Of a DNA stretch of 18,813 nt, positions 7,850 through 15,934 are shown one piece after another (position 1 is the stretch's first letter; the number at the start of each line of letters is the position of its first letter). This DNA comes from Bacteroidales bacterium UBA3543. Lineage in GTDB: Bacteria; Bacteroidota; Bacteroidia; Bacteroidales; UBA932. The translations under genes and the position numbers were made by a program. Below the pieces are notes generated by a model. It was not told where the DNA came from, did not search any database, and worked only from the letters and a program-made list of their open reading frames with translations. Where the stretch lies: NCBI GenBank assembly GCA_002376715.1, contig DFOK01000069.1, forward strand, positions 1 through 18,813. The letters run 5' to 3'.

Positions 7850-8947
7850 ATGAAGAAGCCCAAACTCAAAATACTGGACAAATACATCATCAGGAAGTTC
7901 ATAGGTACCTATTTCTTCATCCTGATGATTGCCGTGCTTATCATCATAATATTTGACATCAGCGAGAAAATTGACAAATTCGTTGACAACAAGGTTCCCC
8001 TAAGTGAGATTGTGTTCGAGTATTTCGGAGGATTCATCCCCTGGATGCTCAACAGTTTCAGCCCTCTTTTCGTATTCCTCTCCGTAATATTTTTCACTTC
8101 CAAACTGGCGCAGAGGAGCGAGATTATAGCTATGCTCGCGGGAGGAATAAGTTTCAATAGGATAATGAGGCCCTATATGCTCTCGGCAGCCTTCATAGCA
8201 ACATTTAGCCTCGTACTGGGCCTTTTCATAATCCCAACAGCCAACCGGCACCGTCTCGAGTTTGAAAACAAATACATTAAACAACAGCAAACGGCCTCAG
8301 CCACCAGTAAAATCCACTACCAAATAGCTCCCGGTCAATTTGTATTCGTAGAGCAGTTCAGCTCCTGGGCCAACACCGCATATAGATTTACCCTCGAGAC
8401 CATTGAGGACAACCGCCTTGTTTCCAAACTTTCCGCCGAATCTGCAGTTTGGGACACCACCTTCAATGGTTGGAAATTGCGCAACTGGTATATCAGGGAT
8501 TTTTACAACGGAGAATCGGAAATAGTGCGTACCGGCAGGGAACTTGACACAGTGATAGACCTGACTGTAGATGACTTCTACCGGCGAAGGAACATAGCAG
8601 AATCCCTCTCGCACAAAGAACTCAACGAACTGATAGATGTACAGACCATGCGCGGAGATGCACTGGTGATGAATGCACTTATTGAGAAAAACAACCGCAT
8701 TGCAATGCCCTTCTCGGCATTCGTGCTGACAATAATGGGTGTCTCTCTTTCATCCCGCAAACGGCGAGGAGGAATAGGTCTCAACATAGGAATAGGCATC
8801 GCACTGAGTTTTGCCTATATCCTCTTCATGCGCTTCAGCGAAATGCCGGTCCACACCGGCGCCCTTCCGCCGGCCTTTGCACTCTGGCTACCGAATATAA
8901 TATTCTCAATAATAGCATTGGTCCTCTACAGGATGGCACCGAAATAA
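7850..8947 (+). CDS. LptF/LptG family permease (YjgP/YjgQ), lipopolysaccharide export
   Basis: A 365-residue inner-membrane protein of the YjgP/YjgQ family, the transmembrane half of the LptB2FG transporter that extracts lipopolysaccharide and passes it to the periplasmic Lpt bridge. The family topology is visible: three N-terminal membrane segments (about 17-35, 58-82, 107-129), a periplasmic beta-rich domain (about 140-270), and three C-terminal segments (about 283-301, 307-327, 338-361). The N-terminal LDKYIIRKFIGTYFF and the SFNRIMRPY stretch after segment 2 are typical, as is SSRKRRGGIGLNIGIGI near 301-317. Sequence alone does not settle whether this is LptF or LptG, so no symbol is given. 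It starts 13 nt after tgt and is followed 18 nt later by the nucleoside permease, so co-transcription from the tgt promoter is likely. Confidence 0.93.
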   Translation: MKKPKLKILDKYIIRKFIGTYFFILMIAVLIIIIFDISEKIDKFVDNKVPLSEIVFEYFGGFIPWMLNSFSPLFVFLSVIFFTSKLAQRSEIIAMLAGGISFNRIMRPYMLSAAFIATFSLVLGLFIIPTANRHRLEFENKYIKQQQTASATSKIHYQIAPGQFVFVEQFSSWANTAYRFTLETIEDNRLVSKLSAESAVWDTTFNGWKLRNWYIRDFYNGESEIVRTGRELDTVIDLTVDDFYRRRNIAESLSHKELNELIDVQTMRGDALVMNALIEKNNRIAMPFSAFVLTIMGVSLSSRKRRGGIGLNIGIGIALSFAYILFMRFSEMPVHTGALPPAFALWLPNIIFSIIALVLYRMAPK

Positions 8948-8965
8948 TTCTTTATACTTAACAAT

Positions 8966-10225
8966 ATGAGCACAAAACTTAAACTGATTATCGCCAGTTT
9001 TCTCGAATTTGCAGTCTGGGGAGCATATCTGACCTCACAGGGAAGATTTCTCGGAAGTATCGGACTTGCAGAACAAATCGGCTGGTTTTATTCAATTCAG
9101 GGCATAGTTTCCATCTTCATGCCCGCGATAATAGGCATTATTGCAGATAAATGGATTCCCGCACAAAAACTTCTGGGTATTTGCCACGGCATTGCAGCCA
9201 TTTTAATGATAGCTACCGGCTGGTACGGATTGACTGCCGAAACGGTACAGTTCGGCACCATCTTCACCTTATACTCCTTTAGCGTGGCATTCTTCATGCC
9301 GACAATCGCCCTTATCAATTCAGTCTCTTACAACGCCCTTGAAAAAGCCGGCATGGATACCGTCAAGGTGTTTCCCTCGATCCGTATCTGGGGAACCATC
9401 GGTTTCATCGTTTCGATGTGGTGCGTGGACCTTATGGGCATTCAGGCCTCAGCAGCCCAGTATATCTTCTCCGGCGTTCTCGGCCTCATACTTGCCGGCT
9501 ATAGCTTCACCCTTGCTCACTGCCCTGTCAACAAGGGTGGAGAAAAGAAATCCCTTGTGGAGGCTATGGGTCTGAAAGCTTTTGCGCTCTTCAAAGATAG
9601 CAGAATGGCCATTTTCTTCATCTTCTCGATGCTGCTCGGAGTGGCTCTGCAGATTACCAACAGTTTTGCCAATCCATTCCTGGGCGACTTTGCCGGTATC
9701 GAGATCTATGCTGATACATTCGGTGTAAAACACTCCAACATTCTGATCTCACTTTCACAGATTTCGGAGGCACTCTGTATCCTGCTGATTCCTTTCTTCC
9801 TCCGCAGGTTCGGCATCAAGAAGGTTATGCTGATTGCAATGTTTGCCTGGGTGCTTAGATTCGCCTTTTTCGGACTTGGCAATCCGGGCAATGGTGTATG
9901 GCTATTTGTCCTCTCGATGCTTGTTTATGGTGTTGCATTTGACTTCTTCAATATTTCGGGATCGCTCTTCGTGGATAGAAATACAGATCACAGTATCCGT
10001 TCCAGCGCACAAGGTCTCTTCATGCTTATGACCAACGGTATCGGTGCAGCAATCGGAACACTCGGAGCTCAGGCTGTAGTAAACGCTCTTGTAAACTCAC
10101 AGACAGACCCTATTGCTAAAATGACCGGCTGGAGCCACACCTGGTACATTTTTGCCGCATACGCGCTGGTAATTACAATTGCGTTTGCAATTTTATTCAA
10201 ATACGAACACGTTCCGGAAAAATAA
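8966..10225 (+). CDS. Nucleoside:H+ symporter family permease (NupG-like MFS)
   Basis: A 419-residue major-facilitator protein with about 12 hydrophobic segments. It resembles E. coli NupG along much of its length: SFLEFAVWGAYLTSQGRF near the N-terminus, FMPAIIGIIADKW (about 51-63), FMPTIALINSVSYNALEKAGMD (about 110-131) and PSIRIWGTIGFIVSMW (about 137-152). These are hallmarks of the nucleoside:proton symporter family, so import of nucleosides across the inner membrane is the likely role; substrate range cannot be read from sequence. The gene starts 18 nt after the LptF/G-type permease with no visible promoter of its own, and is probably the last gene of the tgt operon. A 21-bp hairpin begins about 10 nt beyond its stop. 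Confidence 0.9.
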   Translation: MSTKLKLIIASFLEFAVWGAYLTSQGRFLGSIGLAEQIGWFYSIQGIVSIFMPAIIGIIADKWIPAQKLLGICHGIAAILMIATGWYGLTAETVQFGTIFTLYSFSVAFFMPTIALINSVSYNALEKAGMDTVKVFPSIRIWGTIGFIVSMWCVDLMGIQASAAQYIFSGVLGLILAGYSFTLAHCPVNKGGEKKSLVEAMGLKAFALFKDSRMAIFFIFSMLLGVALQITNSFANPFLGDFAGIEIYADTFGVKHSNILISLSQISEALCILLIPFFLRRFGIKKVMLIAMFAWVLRFAFFGLGNPGNGVWLFVLSMLVYGVAFDFFNISGSLFVDRNTDHSIRSSAQGLFMLMTNGIGAAIGTLGAQAVVNALVNSQTDPIAKMTGWSHTWYIFAAYALVITIAFAILFKYEHVPEK

Positions 10226-10235
10226 ATCAGATTAT

Positions 10236-10287
10236 ATTTAAATGGGGGTCACATCAGAATGATTTATGATGTGACCCCCATTTAAAT
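10236..10287. terminator. 21-bp perfect inverted repeat, probable bidirectional terminator
   Basis: The arms at 10236-10256 and 10267-10287 are exact reverse complements around a 10-nt loop (GAATGATTTA). Each arm holds a GC-rich block (GGGGGTCAC / GTGACCCCC) and an AT-rich base (ATTTAAAT). It sits between two convergent genes, just beyond the stop of the nucleoside permease and about 30 nt beyond the stop of the minus-strand lipoprotein gene, so a shared terminator is the simplest reading. There is no long uninterrupted T tract on either side, and the stem is longer and more perfect than many terminators. Confidence 0.6.
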
Positions 10288-10317
10288 TACTGTTTAGATT
10301 TTGCCTATAATTTTCAG

Positions 10318-12288
10318 TTACTTCTTTTGTACCACATAGAACATGATGATGGTGTTCTTAGCGAATAGTTTTTTAGAGCGCTCATCACCTTTAGTCCCGG
10401 TAGCTGATACAAGATAAGGAGTTAAATCCGAGCCTTTTATGTAAACAGTTCCTCCTGTCGTGTTGTATGTGTACGTGGCACTTTTCATCCACTTGGCCGG
10501 AGTACTAACCTTATCGTTGTATTTCCTCAGCAGGGAGATGGGAATATCTTTGAAAGCAAGTTCAGATTTTTCATTAAACACATAGACAGTAGACTCATTG
10601 GCATAATGACCCTCTTGATGCGATGTGTGGTTGAGGGTAAACTTTGTTATCTTAGTGGGGCTTTTGGCTTTATCTACTGTAAGTTCCATTTCCGTTTCCT
10701 CACTTATGTTTGTAATATAAGTCCTGCCTAATGCGGAGACTGTCTTTGTAAATGAAACCTTGCCTCGCCCGGAGAATTGGGTGTTGCTCGACTGATTTTG
10801 TTTCAACACAAAGAAGTCAGAGGGTTCTGTACAGGAGGAGAACTCATCTAGCCAATAGCCTCTTGTCCCCCTTAAATTGATGTGCCAGGAATCATGGTAA
10901 ACATTCAAGTCTACTCCCTTAGCAGTATTGGCGTCCGGTGATGTATAAAAATGAATATCTCCCAACAAGTAATAGGCATTTCCGCCGGCAATATCACCCT
11001 CATTATCGTCATCTTCTTTTTCTACCGGCTCAGCGGTATTCACCTCTACGACGATTACTTTCCCTGCTTTCACCTCTACCTCTACTGTTTCGCGACGTCC
11101 CTGCTCGTTGATGGCTGTAACAAGCCATTTTCCCGCAGTTAGCAACTGATCAACACCTTTTTTGATCGTTTTCTTCCCTGTCACGAAGATGGACGGCCCA
11201 TCATTGGAGGGGGAGCTTTCCTCTTTTTGCGAAATCACTATTTTTGCCGGCTGCTCCTTGTTCCGGTCCTGAACGACAATTTGACCCTGCTTCTTCTTGT
11301 CAACTTCTCGTGTAGCTTCTTGCGATACCCTTTCTATATGTTCGGCCAGTTGCTCGCACATGAAATCCGAAACCTCCACGGTAGTTTCCCCGAAAATCTC
11401 TCCAAAGACTTTCCCCCTAATGTAGTTTTTCATGTCCTCTTTCGCTTTTGCCTTTTCATTGAAATCTTTAGCATTCGCAAGCCGGTCCACATTGTCGGTG
11501 ACCGAGACGATCTCCATACCGATCTCTGAGCCGGGCACTATGGTGGAGAAGGCGTCGAGTGCGATCTGGGCGCCACTAGTCGCTATTTCCCCATAATCTT
11601 TCGTCAGGTCTTGCAGGGTTAGTCCCTTCTCGCTAATCGTATACTGTACATCAAGATCTTTCATGGCCAGCAGGTCACCCATCAGCCGATTCCCGTGTCC
11701 ATCGTACGACCCATCGAGCATCCTATTGTAAAATTCTTGCTCACTGCGAGGCTTACCGGCCCAGTCGTAGGTGTCCCAACACTTTACGGCACTTTCGTAC
11801 ATTTTGGTGCGTACATTTCTGTCCACATTGGTGTAAACCACCATATACCGCTGCCTGTTTCTTTTCTGAATGCCGGAAACTTTGCCAAAGAAATTGGTTA
11901 CAGAACTGACCAGTCCCTTGGTCCTTGTAGGCGACTGCAGCACCCCCGATTGCTCCAGTTGTTGCGCAGCCATCACATACAGTTCCGCCTTTTCGCTTAT
12001 GTCGGCAAGGTAGCCAACTAACCGTCTGCGCCCTTTCATGCTCAAGGTTCCCTCAAGCGGACCCGTCGTGAACCCGTCGGAGGTATAGCTCAAGAACTCG
12101 AGGAACATGGCCTCCTTTAGATACGCGAACTCATAGAAGAGCTCAACGTCAGATTGAAAACCTTCATAGCCAGTGTCGGAAGTGCTCTCTAATTTTATAC
12201 CGGAAGGATCACAGCCCTGCTGTATCAGTATCAACAGTGCTAGCAGCATAGTGATGCATTTACGTGTCAACAATACTCTTTTTTTCAT
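10318..12288 (-). CDS. Unrecognised probable lipoprotein with PEGA-like beta domain
   Basis: I do not recognise a family. The product has 656 residues from the ATG at 12288; a GTG at 12306 would add six, but the ATG places the usual MKKR start before the hydrophobic core. Residues 1-25 are a signal peptide ending in LIQQG-C26, a weak lipobox, so a lipoprotein is likely but not certain. Residues about 40-330 look mainly helical. Residues about 362-418 look like a small beta-sandwich (IFVTGKKTIKKG, AGKWLVTAINEQGR, VEVKAGKVIVVEV), similar in style to PEGA or peptidase-regulatory domains. An acidic linker (EKEDDDNEGD, about 423-432) precedes a beta-rich C-terminal part to 656 with many Thr, Ser and Tyr. 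No catalytic motif is evident. It stands alone between a convergent operon and the miaA unit, with 212 nt of spacer upstream. Confidence 0.8.
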   Translation of the reverse strand: MKKRVLLTRKCITMLLALLILIQQGCDPSGIKLESTSDTGYEGFQSDVELFYEFAYLKEAMFLEFLSYTSDGFTTGPLEGTLSMKGRRRLVGYLADISEKAELYVMAAQQLEQSGVLQSPTRTKGLVSSVTNFFGKVSGIQKRNRQRYMVVYTNVDRNVRTKMYESAVKCWDTYDWAGKPRSEQEFYNRMLDGSYDGHGNRLMGDLLAMKDLDVQYTISEKGLTLQDLTKDYGEIATSGAQIALDAFSTIVPGSEIGMEIVSVTDNVDRLANAKDFNEKAKAKEDMKNYIRGKVFGEIFGETTVEVSDFMCEQLAEHIERVSQEATREVDKKKQGQIVVQDRNKEQPAKIVISQKEESSPSNDGPSIFVTGKKTIKKGVDQLLTAGKWLVTAINEQGRRETVEVEVKAGKVIVVEVNTAEPVEKEDDDNEGDIAGGNAYYLLGDIHFYTSPDANTAKGVDLNVYHDSWHINLRGTRGYWLDEFSSCTEPSDFFVLKQNQSSNTQFSGRGKVSFTKTVSALGRTYITNISEETEMELTVDKAKSPTKITKFTLNHTSHQEGHYANESTVYVFNEKSELAFKDIPISLLRKYNDKVSTPAKWMKSATYTYNTTGGTVYIKGSDLTPYLVSATGTKGDERSKKLFAKNTIIMFYVVQKK

Positions 12289-12373
12289 AATAACATCTTT
12301 TCTCACGCTAATTTGATTCTAGCGCGATTCTCATTTCTTTTTAAATAGTAAATAATCCGTGTCAATATAATAC

Positions 12374-12394
12374 AATTTCAATTGTTTTGAAATT
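12374..12394. repeat. Small inverted repeat in the spacer upstream of the lipoprotein gene
   Basis: Arms AATTTCAA (12374-12381) and TTGAAATT (12387-12394) surround a 5-nt loop. It lies in the 12289-12500 spacer, about 85 nt upstream of the lipoprotein start and about 110 nt beyond the SGNH hydrolase stop. It could be an operator for the lipoprotein gene or a weak AT-rich terminator. The rest of this spacer holds no gene and no confident promoter; a 5-bp CGCTA/TAGCG hairpin lies at 12306-12324. Confidence 0.3.
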
Positions 12395-12500
12395 ATTTCG
12401 TATCGATTGACTTGATGAAGAGCCACGACATCCTCTTGGGGTTCGGCTTTCCGCAAAGTATTGCCAAAACCGATCAGTTTTCATAAAGATGGATTTTGCG

Positions 12501-13580
12501 TTATTTTTTCAAATATCTGAGAAATGTTTTTGCCATCCTGAGAAATCCTAGATCGGTCTGGTGTGCTCCGTCAACTGAGCCTTCATAATCTTTTCCGGTG
12601 AGATTTTTAGCGGGAATATAGCGCAGATTGCGATAACCCTCTTTTCGGAGACGTTTGTAGAGCTGATGCCAATACTCATTCTTCTCTATCAGGTCATTCC
12701 TGCTTTTGACATCCACCAAAGCATAAGAAAATATCACGTTTTCTACCATGAAAATCGGCTTGTCAGGATGTTTTTCGGCAAGATATGTAAGGAAAAAATA
12801 GGCGCTGTCGCGTAAAATCTGTGTCGTGCAATTGGGCAGACAGTCAATCACATATTGCTCCGCATCAACTCTTGCCACTATTTCGGCCATTGACTTATCC
12901 ATACGGGCATTGCCGCTGAATCCAAGGTTGATCACCTCCTGCTGCCTTTCACGGCTGATTATCGAGGTATAGACCATACCTGGACGTGAGGCGCATCCGC
13001 CTTGAGTGATACTTGTGCCGTAAAAGAGAATCGGCTTGCACCTCCCTTTTGTAAGCAGATTACTTTGTGGCATTCCAATGACAGCAGAGGAATCAACCCC
13101 TATTTCGACACATATGACTCCGTCATATAGGGGCAAGTAAGCCATATAATCACGCATTTGACCCGACATATTGCGGACAAACACATTAGAAGACTCTTTT
13201 CCATTGGGTTGCGCCGTACCTATGAAACGCCAGGTATCCTTTTCATCAAGGCAATAGAGGTCTATTCCCCGAATGCCCGTCCCGGCCATATGGGCCATAT
13301 TGAAATTATTGAGAAGAGTCCACTTTGCTCCTATCGCCTTTGCATCAGTAGAAAACCTGACTGCCAGACCTGCCGAATTCAGGCCAAGATCCCATACCGC
13401 CTTACGGGTGACATCTTTCATATCGGCAGGTAGCCGTGAATAATAAAGCTCCGTATTGTCAAATCCCTGATTGATTAGCATCAACTCTCGTGCATCGGTA
13501 TAAACAAGTTCGGAAGCCTTTTGACCCCAAACCAAAGCAGGCATAAGAGCAAACATCATCACAAAAAACACTCTTTTCAT
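12501..13580 (-). CDS. Exported SGNH/GDSL hydrolase with GxDLY N-terminal domain
   Basis: A 359-residue secreted hydrolase-like protein. A signal peptide (about 1-19, FFVMMFALMPALVWG) precedes an N-terminal beta domain with the GIDLY motif (105-109) that defines the GxDLY esterase N-terminal domain. The SGNH hydrolase domain follows: block I is GTSITQGG (188-195) with nucleophile S190, block II is GFSGNA (220-225), block III is DCLPN with N250, and block V is DGAH with D337 and H340. The catalytic set is complete, so it should be an active ester hydrolase or deacetylase, probably on cell-surface or dietary carbohydrate esters; the substrate is inferred from relatives only. The start lies 7 nt after the miaA stop, with AGAGAAG just upstream, so it is probably translated from the miaA transcript. 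Confidence 0.9.
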   Translation of the reverse strand: MKRVFFVMMFALMPALVWGQKASELVYTDARELMLINQGFDNTELYYSRLPADMKDVTRKAVWDLGLNSAGLAVRFSTDAKAIGAKWTLLNNFNMAHMAGTGIRGIDLYCLDEKDTWRFIGTAQPNGKESSNVFVRNMSGQMRDYMAYLPLYDGVICVEIGVDSSAVIGMPQSNLLTKGRCKPILFYGTSITQGGCASRPGMVYTSIISRERQQEVINLGFSGNARMDKSMAEIVARVDAEQYVIDCLPNCTTQILRDSAYFFLTYLAEKHPDKPIFMVENVIFSYALVDVKSRNDLIEKNEYWHQLYKRLRKEGYRNLRYIPAKNLTGKDYEGSVDGAHQTDLGFLRMAKTFLRYLKK

Positions 13581-13587
13581 ATCTTCT

Positions 13588-14457
13588 CTAAATCTTTATC
13601 CATTCTATTTCTATCCCCTTGCGCTCCATTCCACGGAACCAGGTCATCTGACGCTTTGCAAATTGATGAATGGCAATTCTGAGTCTGCTGACCATCTCTT
13701 CGTACTCCATCTTACCGGTAAGGTACATAGTCAGAAACTTATATTCGAGACCATACCAGATAAGATCCTCCGGTGGTATGCCGCTTTCCAAAAGCTGTCG
13801 CACCTCTTCCACCATGCCACCTGCCAGACGGGCATTCAGACGGGCGTCAATGCGTGCATTGCGCACTTCACGTGAAACGCTTATACCGATAAATTTGGTT
13901 TTTTTCGGCAAAAATGAGCTTCGTTTGACGGGGTGTTTCTCCTCCCATATTGCAATCTCCAAAGCACGGATAAGACGCTTGCGAGTATCATAGTCGGTGG
14001 TATTGTGGGGTTTGCGCAATGACTCATATTTAGCGATAAGCTCCTCTGTGGGGAGTTTCTCCAATTCAGCCCTCAGGGGCATATCAGGGGGAACTTCAGG
14101 AAGATAATAGCCACAGGTGGCAGCTTCGATGTAGAGTCCGGAACCACCACAAAGTATCGGCGTCTTACCCCTTTGCTTTATATCGCGGTATACTCGTTCA
14201 AAATCCTTTTGATACTCAAAAATGTTGTATTTTGAACCGGCATCGGCGATATCTATCAGATGGTAGGGAATCTCTCCGTACTCCTCCAGATCCTTGCCTG
14301 TGCCTAGATCCATCCCCCTGAATATCTGTCGAGAATCGGCGGAAATGATCTCTCCGTCCAACTCTCGGGCAAGTTTTACAGCATAACGAGTCTTACCGGA
14401 GGCCGTCGGACCCAGGACACATATCAGATCATATTTCTCAAATGGGGACTTTAGCAT
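13588..14457 (-). CDS. miaA: tRNA dimethylallyltransferase MiaA
   Basis: MiaA transfers a dimethylallyl group to N6 of A37 in tRNAs that read codons beginning with U. From the chosen ATG the protein has 289 residues. It has the P-loop GPTASGKT (16-23), the DSRQ motif (41-44) in ISADSRQIFRGMD, the GTGKDLEEYGEIPYHLID stretch typical of one of the Bacteroidota MiaA types, and the ILCGGSGLYIEA block. The ATG at 14484 would add nine residues, but it overlaps the TATTTTTG promoter element (14484-14491), whose transcript would start near 14477, so the ATG at 14457 is preferred; AAAGGA lies 9 nt upstream. The SGNH hydrolase gene follows after 7 nt. smpB is transcribed divergently. Confidence 0.94.
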   Translation of the reverse strand: MLKSPFEKYDLICVLGPTASGKTRYAVKLARELDGEIISADSRQIFRGMDLGTGKDLEEYGEIPYHLIDIADAGSKYNIFEYQKDFERVYRDIKQRGKTPILCGGSGLYIEAATCGYYLPEVPPDMPLRAELEKLPTEELIAKYESLRKPHNTTDYDTRKRLIRALEIAIWEEKHPVKRSSFLPKKTKFIGISVSREVRNARIDARLNARLAGGMVEEVRQLLESGIPPEDLIWYGLEYKFLTMYLTGKMEYEEMVSRLRIAIHQFAKRQMTWFRGMERKGIEIEWIKI

Positions 14458-14483
14458 ATAAGGAAATCCTTTAGTATATTCCA

Positions 14484-14491
14484 CAAAAATA
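14484..14491 (-). promoter_or_regulatory. Bacteroidota-type -7 element (TATTTTTG) for miaA
   Basis: The minus strand reads TATTTTTG, a match to TAnnTTTG. Transcription would begin near 14477, about 20 nt ahead of the miaA ATG at 14457. No clear -33 TTTG is present. Only 3 nt separate it from the opposite-facing smpB element. Confidence 0.5.
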
Positions 14492-14494
14492 AAC

Positions 14495-14502
14495 TAATTT
14501 TG
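14495..14502 (+). promoter_or_regulatory. Bacteroidota-type -7 element (TAATTTTG) for smpB
   Basis: TAATTTTG matches TAnnTTTG. A partial -33 (TTAG, 14471-14474) lies 20 nt upstream. Transcription would start near 14509, giving a leader of about 55 nt to the smpB ATG. Confidence 0.5.
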
Positions 14503-14564
14503 CAACGTTTCGCACCATTTCTGCATCTATTGATGCAAGCAAATGAGAAAGACAGGTCATATAT

Positions 14565-15020
14565 ATGGCAAAGAGGAAGGAAAATAGAATCGACATAAGG
14601 AACAAGAAGGCTACTTTCGACTACGAACTGATAGAGCATTTCACAGCTGGCATAGTGCTCAGCGGTAGCGAGATCAAGTCCATACGTGCAGGCAAGGCTT
14701 CGCTTGTGGACAGCTACTGTTATTTTGTCGAAAATGAACTCTTTGTAAAGAATATGCACATCGCCGAGTATTGGTGGGGCTCCGCATTCAGCCATCAGGA
14801 CCCGAAACGAGACCGCAAACTGCTGCTGACGAAGAAAGAATTGCGCAAATTACGACGTGCAACACGCGAAAAGGGTATGACCATCATTGCCACACGGCTT
14901 TTCATCTCGGACAACGGCTACGCCAAACTTAACATCGCTCTTGCCCGCGGTAAACGCGAATATGATAAACGCCAATCCATAAAAGAGAAGGATATGCGCC
15001 GCGAAATGGAACGCGTGTGA
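14565..15020 (+). CDS. smpB: SsrA-binding protein SmpB
   Basis: SmpB binds tmRNA and brings it to stalled ribosomes for trans-translation. The 151-residue length is typical. The N-terminal part has the family pattern: NKKATFDYELIEHFTAGI (13-30), LSGSEIKSIRAGKASLVDSY (32-51), then LTKKELRKL (87-95). The basic C-terminal tail, YDKRQSIKEKDMRRE (133-147), is the part that occupies the decoding site. The gene diverges from miaA. It ends 7 nt before the stop of the convergent lgt gene, with no hairpin terminator visible between them. Confidence 0.97.
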   Translation: MAKRKENRIDIRNKKATFDYELIEHFTAGIVLSGSEIKSIRAGKASLVDSYCYFVENELFVKNMHIAEYWWGSAFSHQDPKRDRKLLLTKKELRKLRRATREKGMTIIATRLFISDNGYAKLNIALARGKREYDKRQSIKEKDMRREMERV

Positions 15021-15027
15021 TAGAGAT

Positions 15028-15903
15028 CTACTTCTTCTTTTTCTCCTTGGGAGAAGGATGATAGTGTTTCTTAGGCTGCTGTACAACAGCCATAGCAGGT
15101 CTTTTCGCAACAAGACTCCATATAAGTATCACCAATCCCGCAACGATGAACGGGATGCTCAGCAATTGTCCCATATTAAGCACCATTCCCTCCTCAAAGG
15201 AAACCTGAGGCTCCTTAACATATTCGATAAGGAATCTCATACCGAAAAGCACTATAAGGAAAACCCCGAAAAGAGTACCTTTTTTAAGACTCTTAAGACG
15301 GTAACGGTAGACTGCAAGCAGTGCAAATCCCAGCAACAGATAACTCAAAGCCTCATATAGTTGTGTAGGATGTTTGGCTACGGTCTCTCCGCGCTGCACA
15401 AAAATAAATCCCCAAGGCAGATCGGTCGGATTGCCGTAAATCTCCGAATTCATAAGATTGCCCAGACGTATAAAACATCCTGCAAAGGCAACTGCTATGG
15501 CAATTCTATCCAAAATCCACATCATATCGAAACCATTCTTGCGACCATATTTGTGACAATACCACCAGATAGCCAGCAGTACGCCGATGGCTCCGCCATG
15601 ACTTGCAAGACCTCCTTTCCATGGCATGAATATCTCAAACCAGTGAGATCTGCTCAGATAATAATCGGGTTGATAGAAGAGACAGTGGCCTAAACGGGCA
15701 CCTACGATGGTACCGATGAGCAGCGCATAGAGCAGTGGCTCCAGCAGTTTTACATCGACTCCCTCTCTTTTGTAAAACTTGGCAAAAAGCCAATATCCGA
15801 GGGGGAAACCTGCAATAAAGAGCAGTCCGTAATATCTGACAGACAAAGGACCGAGTTCGAAGATCACCGGATCCACATTCCATACTACTGATAAAAAATC
15901 CAT
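15028..15903 (-). CDS. lgt: Prolipoprotein diacylglyceryl transferase Lgt
   Basis: Lgt is the inner-membrane enzyme that moves diacylglycerol from phosphatidylglycerol to the lipobox cysteine of prolipoproteins, the first step of lipoprotein maturation. The 291-residue protein has several membrane segments and the family motifs: SVRYYGLLFIAG (21-32), GGLASHGG with H102 (97-104), the signature RLGNLMNSEIYG with R146, N149, N152 and E154, and HPTQLYE (178-184). The C-terminal tail is unusually lysine- and proline-rich (PKKHYHPSPKEKKKK) and probably cytoplasmic. It begins 31 nt after the methyltransferase stop with no visible promoter, so it is probably the last gene of the pgk unit. It could process the probable lipoprotein encoded at 10318-12288. 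Confidence 0.96.
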   Translation of the reverse strand: MDFLSVVWNVDPVIFELGPLSVRYYGLLFIAGFPLGYWLFAKFYKREGVDVKLLEPLLYALLIGTIVGARLGHCLFYQPDYYLSRSHWFEIFMPWKGGLASHGGAIGVLLAIWWYCHKYGRKNGFDMMWILDRIAIAVAFAGCFIRLGNLMNSEIYGNPTDLPWGFIFVQRGETVAKHPTQLYEALSYLLLGFALLAVYRYRLKSLKKGTLFGVFLIVLFGMRFLIEYVKEPQVSFEEGMVLNMGQLLSIPFIVAGLVILIWSLVAKRPAMAVVQQPKKHYHPSPKEKKKK

Positions 15904-15934
15904 AATCTGTTGGTATTTATTTTAAACTAAAAAA

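Noticed and set aside
12307..12500. Small RNA or short gene in the spacer between the lipoprotein and SGNH hydrolase genes
   Set aside because: No open frame with a credible start, no tRNA-like fold and no strong GC hairpin with a T tract was found; only weak AT-rich inverted repeats.
14451..14795. 114-codon minus-strand frame across smpB and the miaA start
   Set aside because: It is antisense to smpB and crosses two promoter elements, with no recognisable domain.
15021..15027. Terminator between smpB and lgt
   Set aside because: Only 7 nt separate the stops and no hairpin is visible there.
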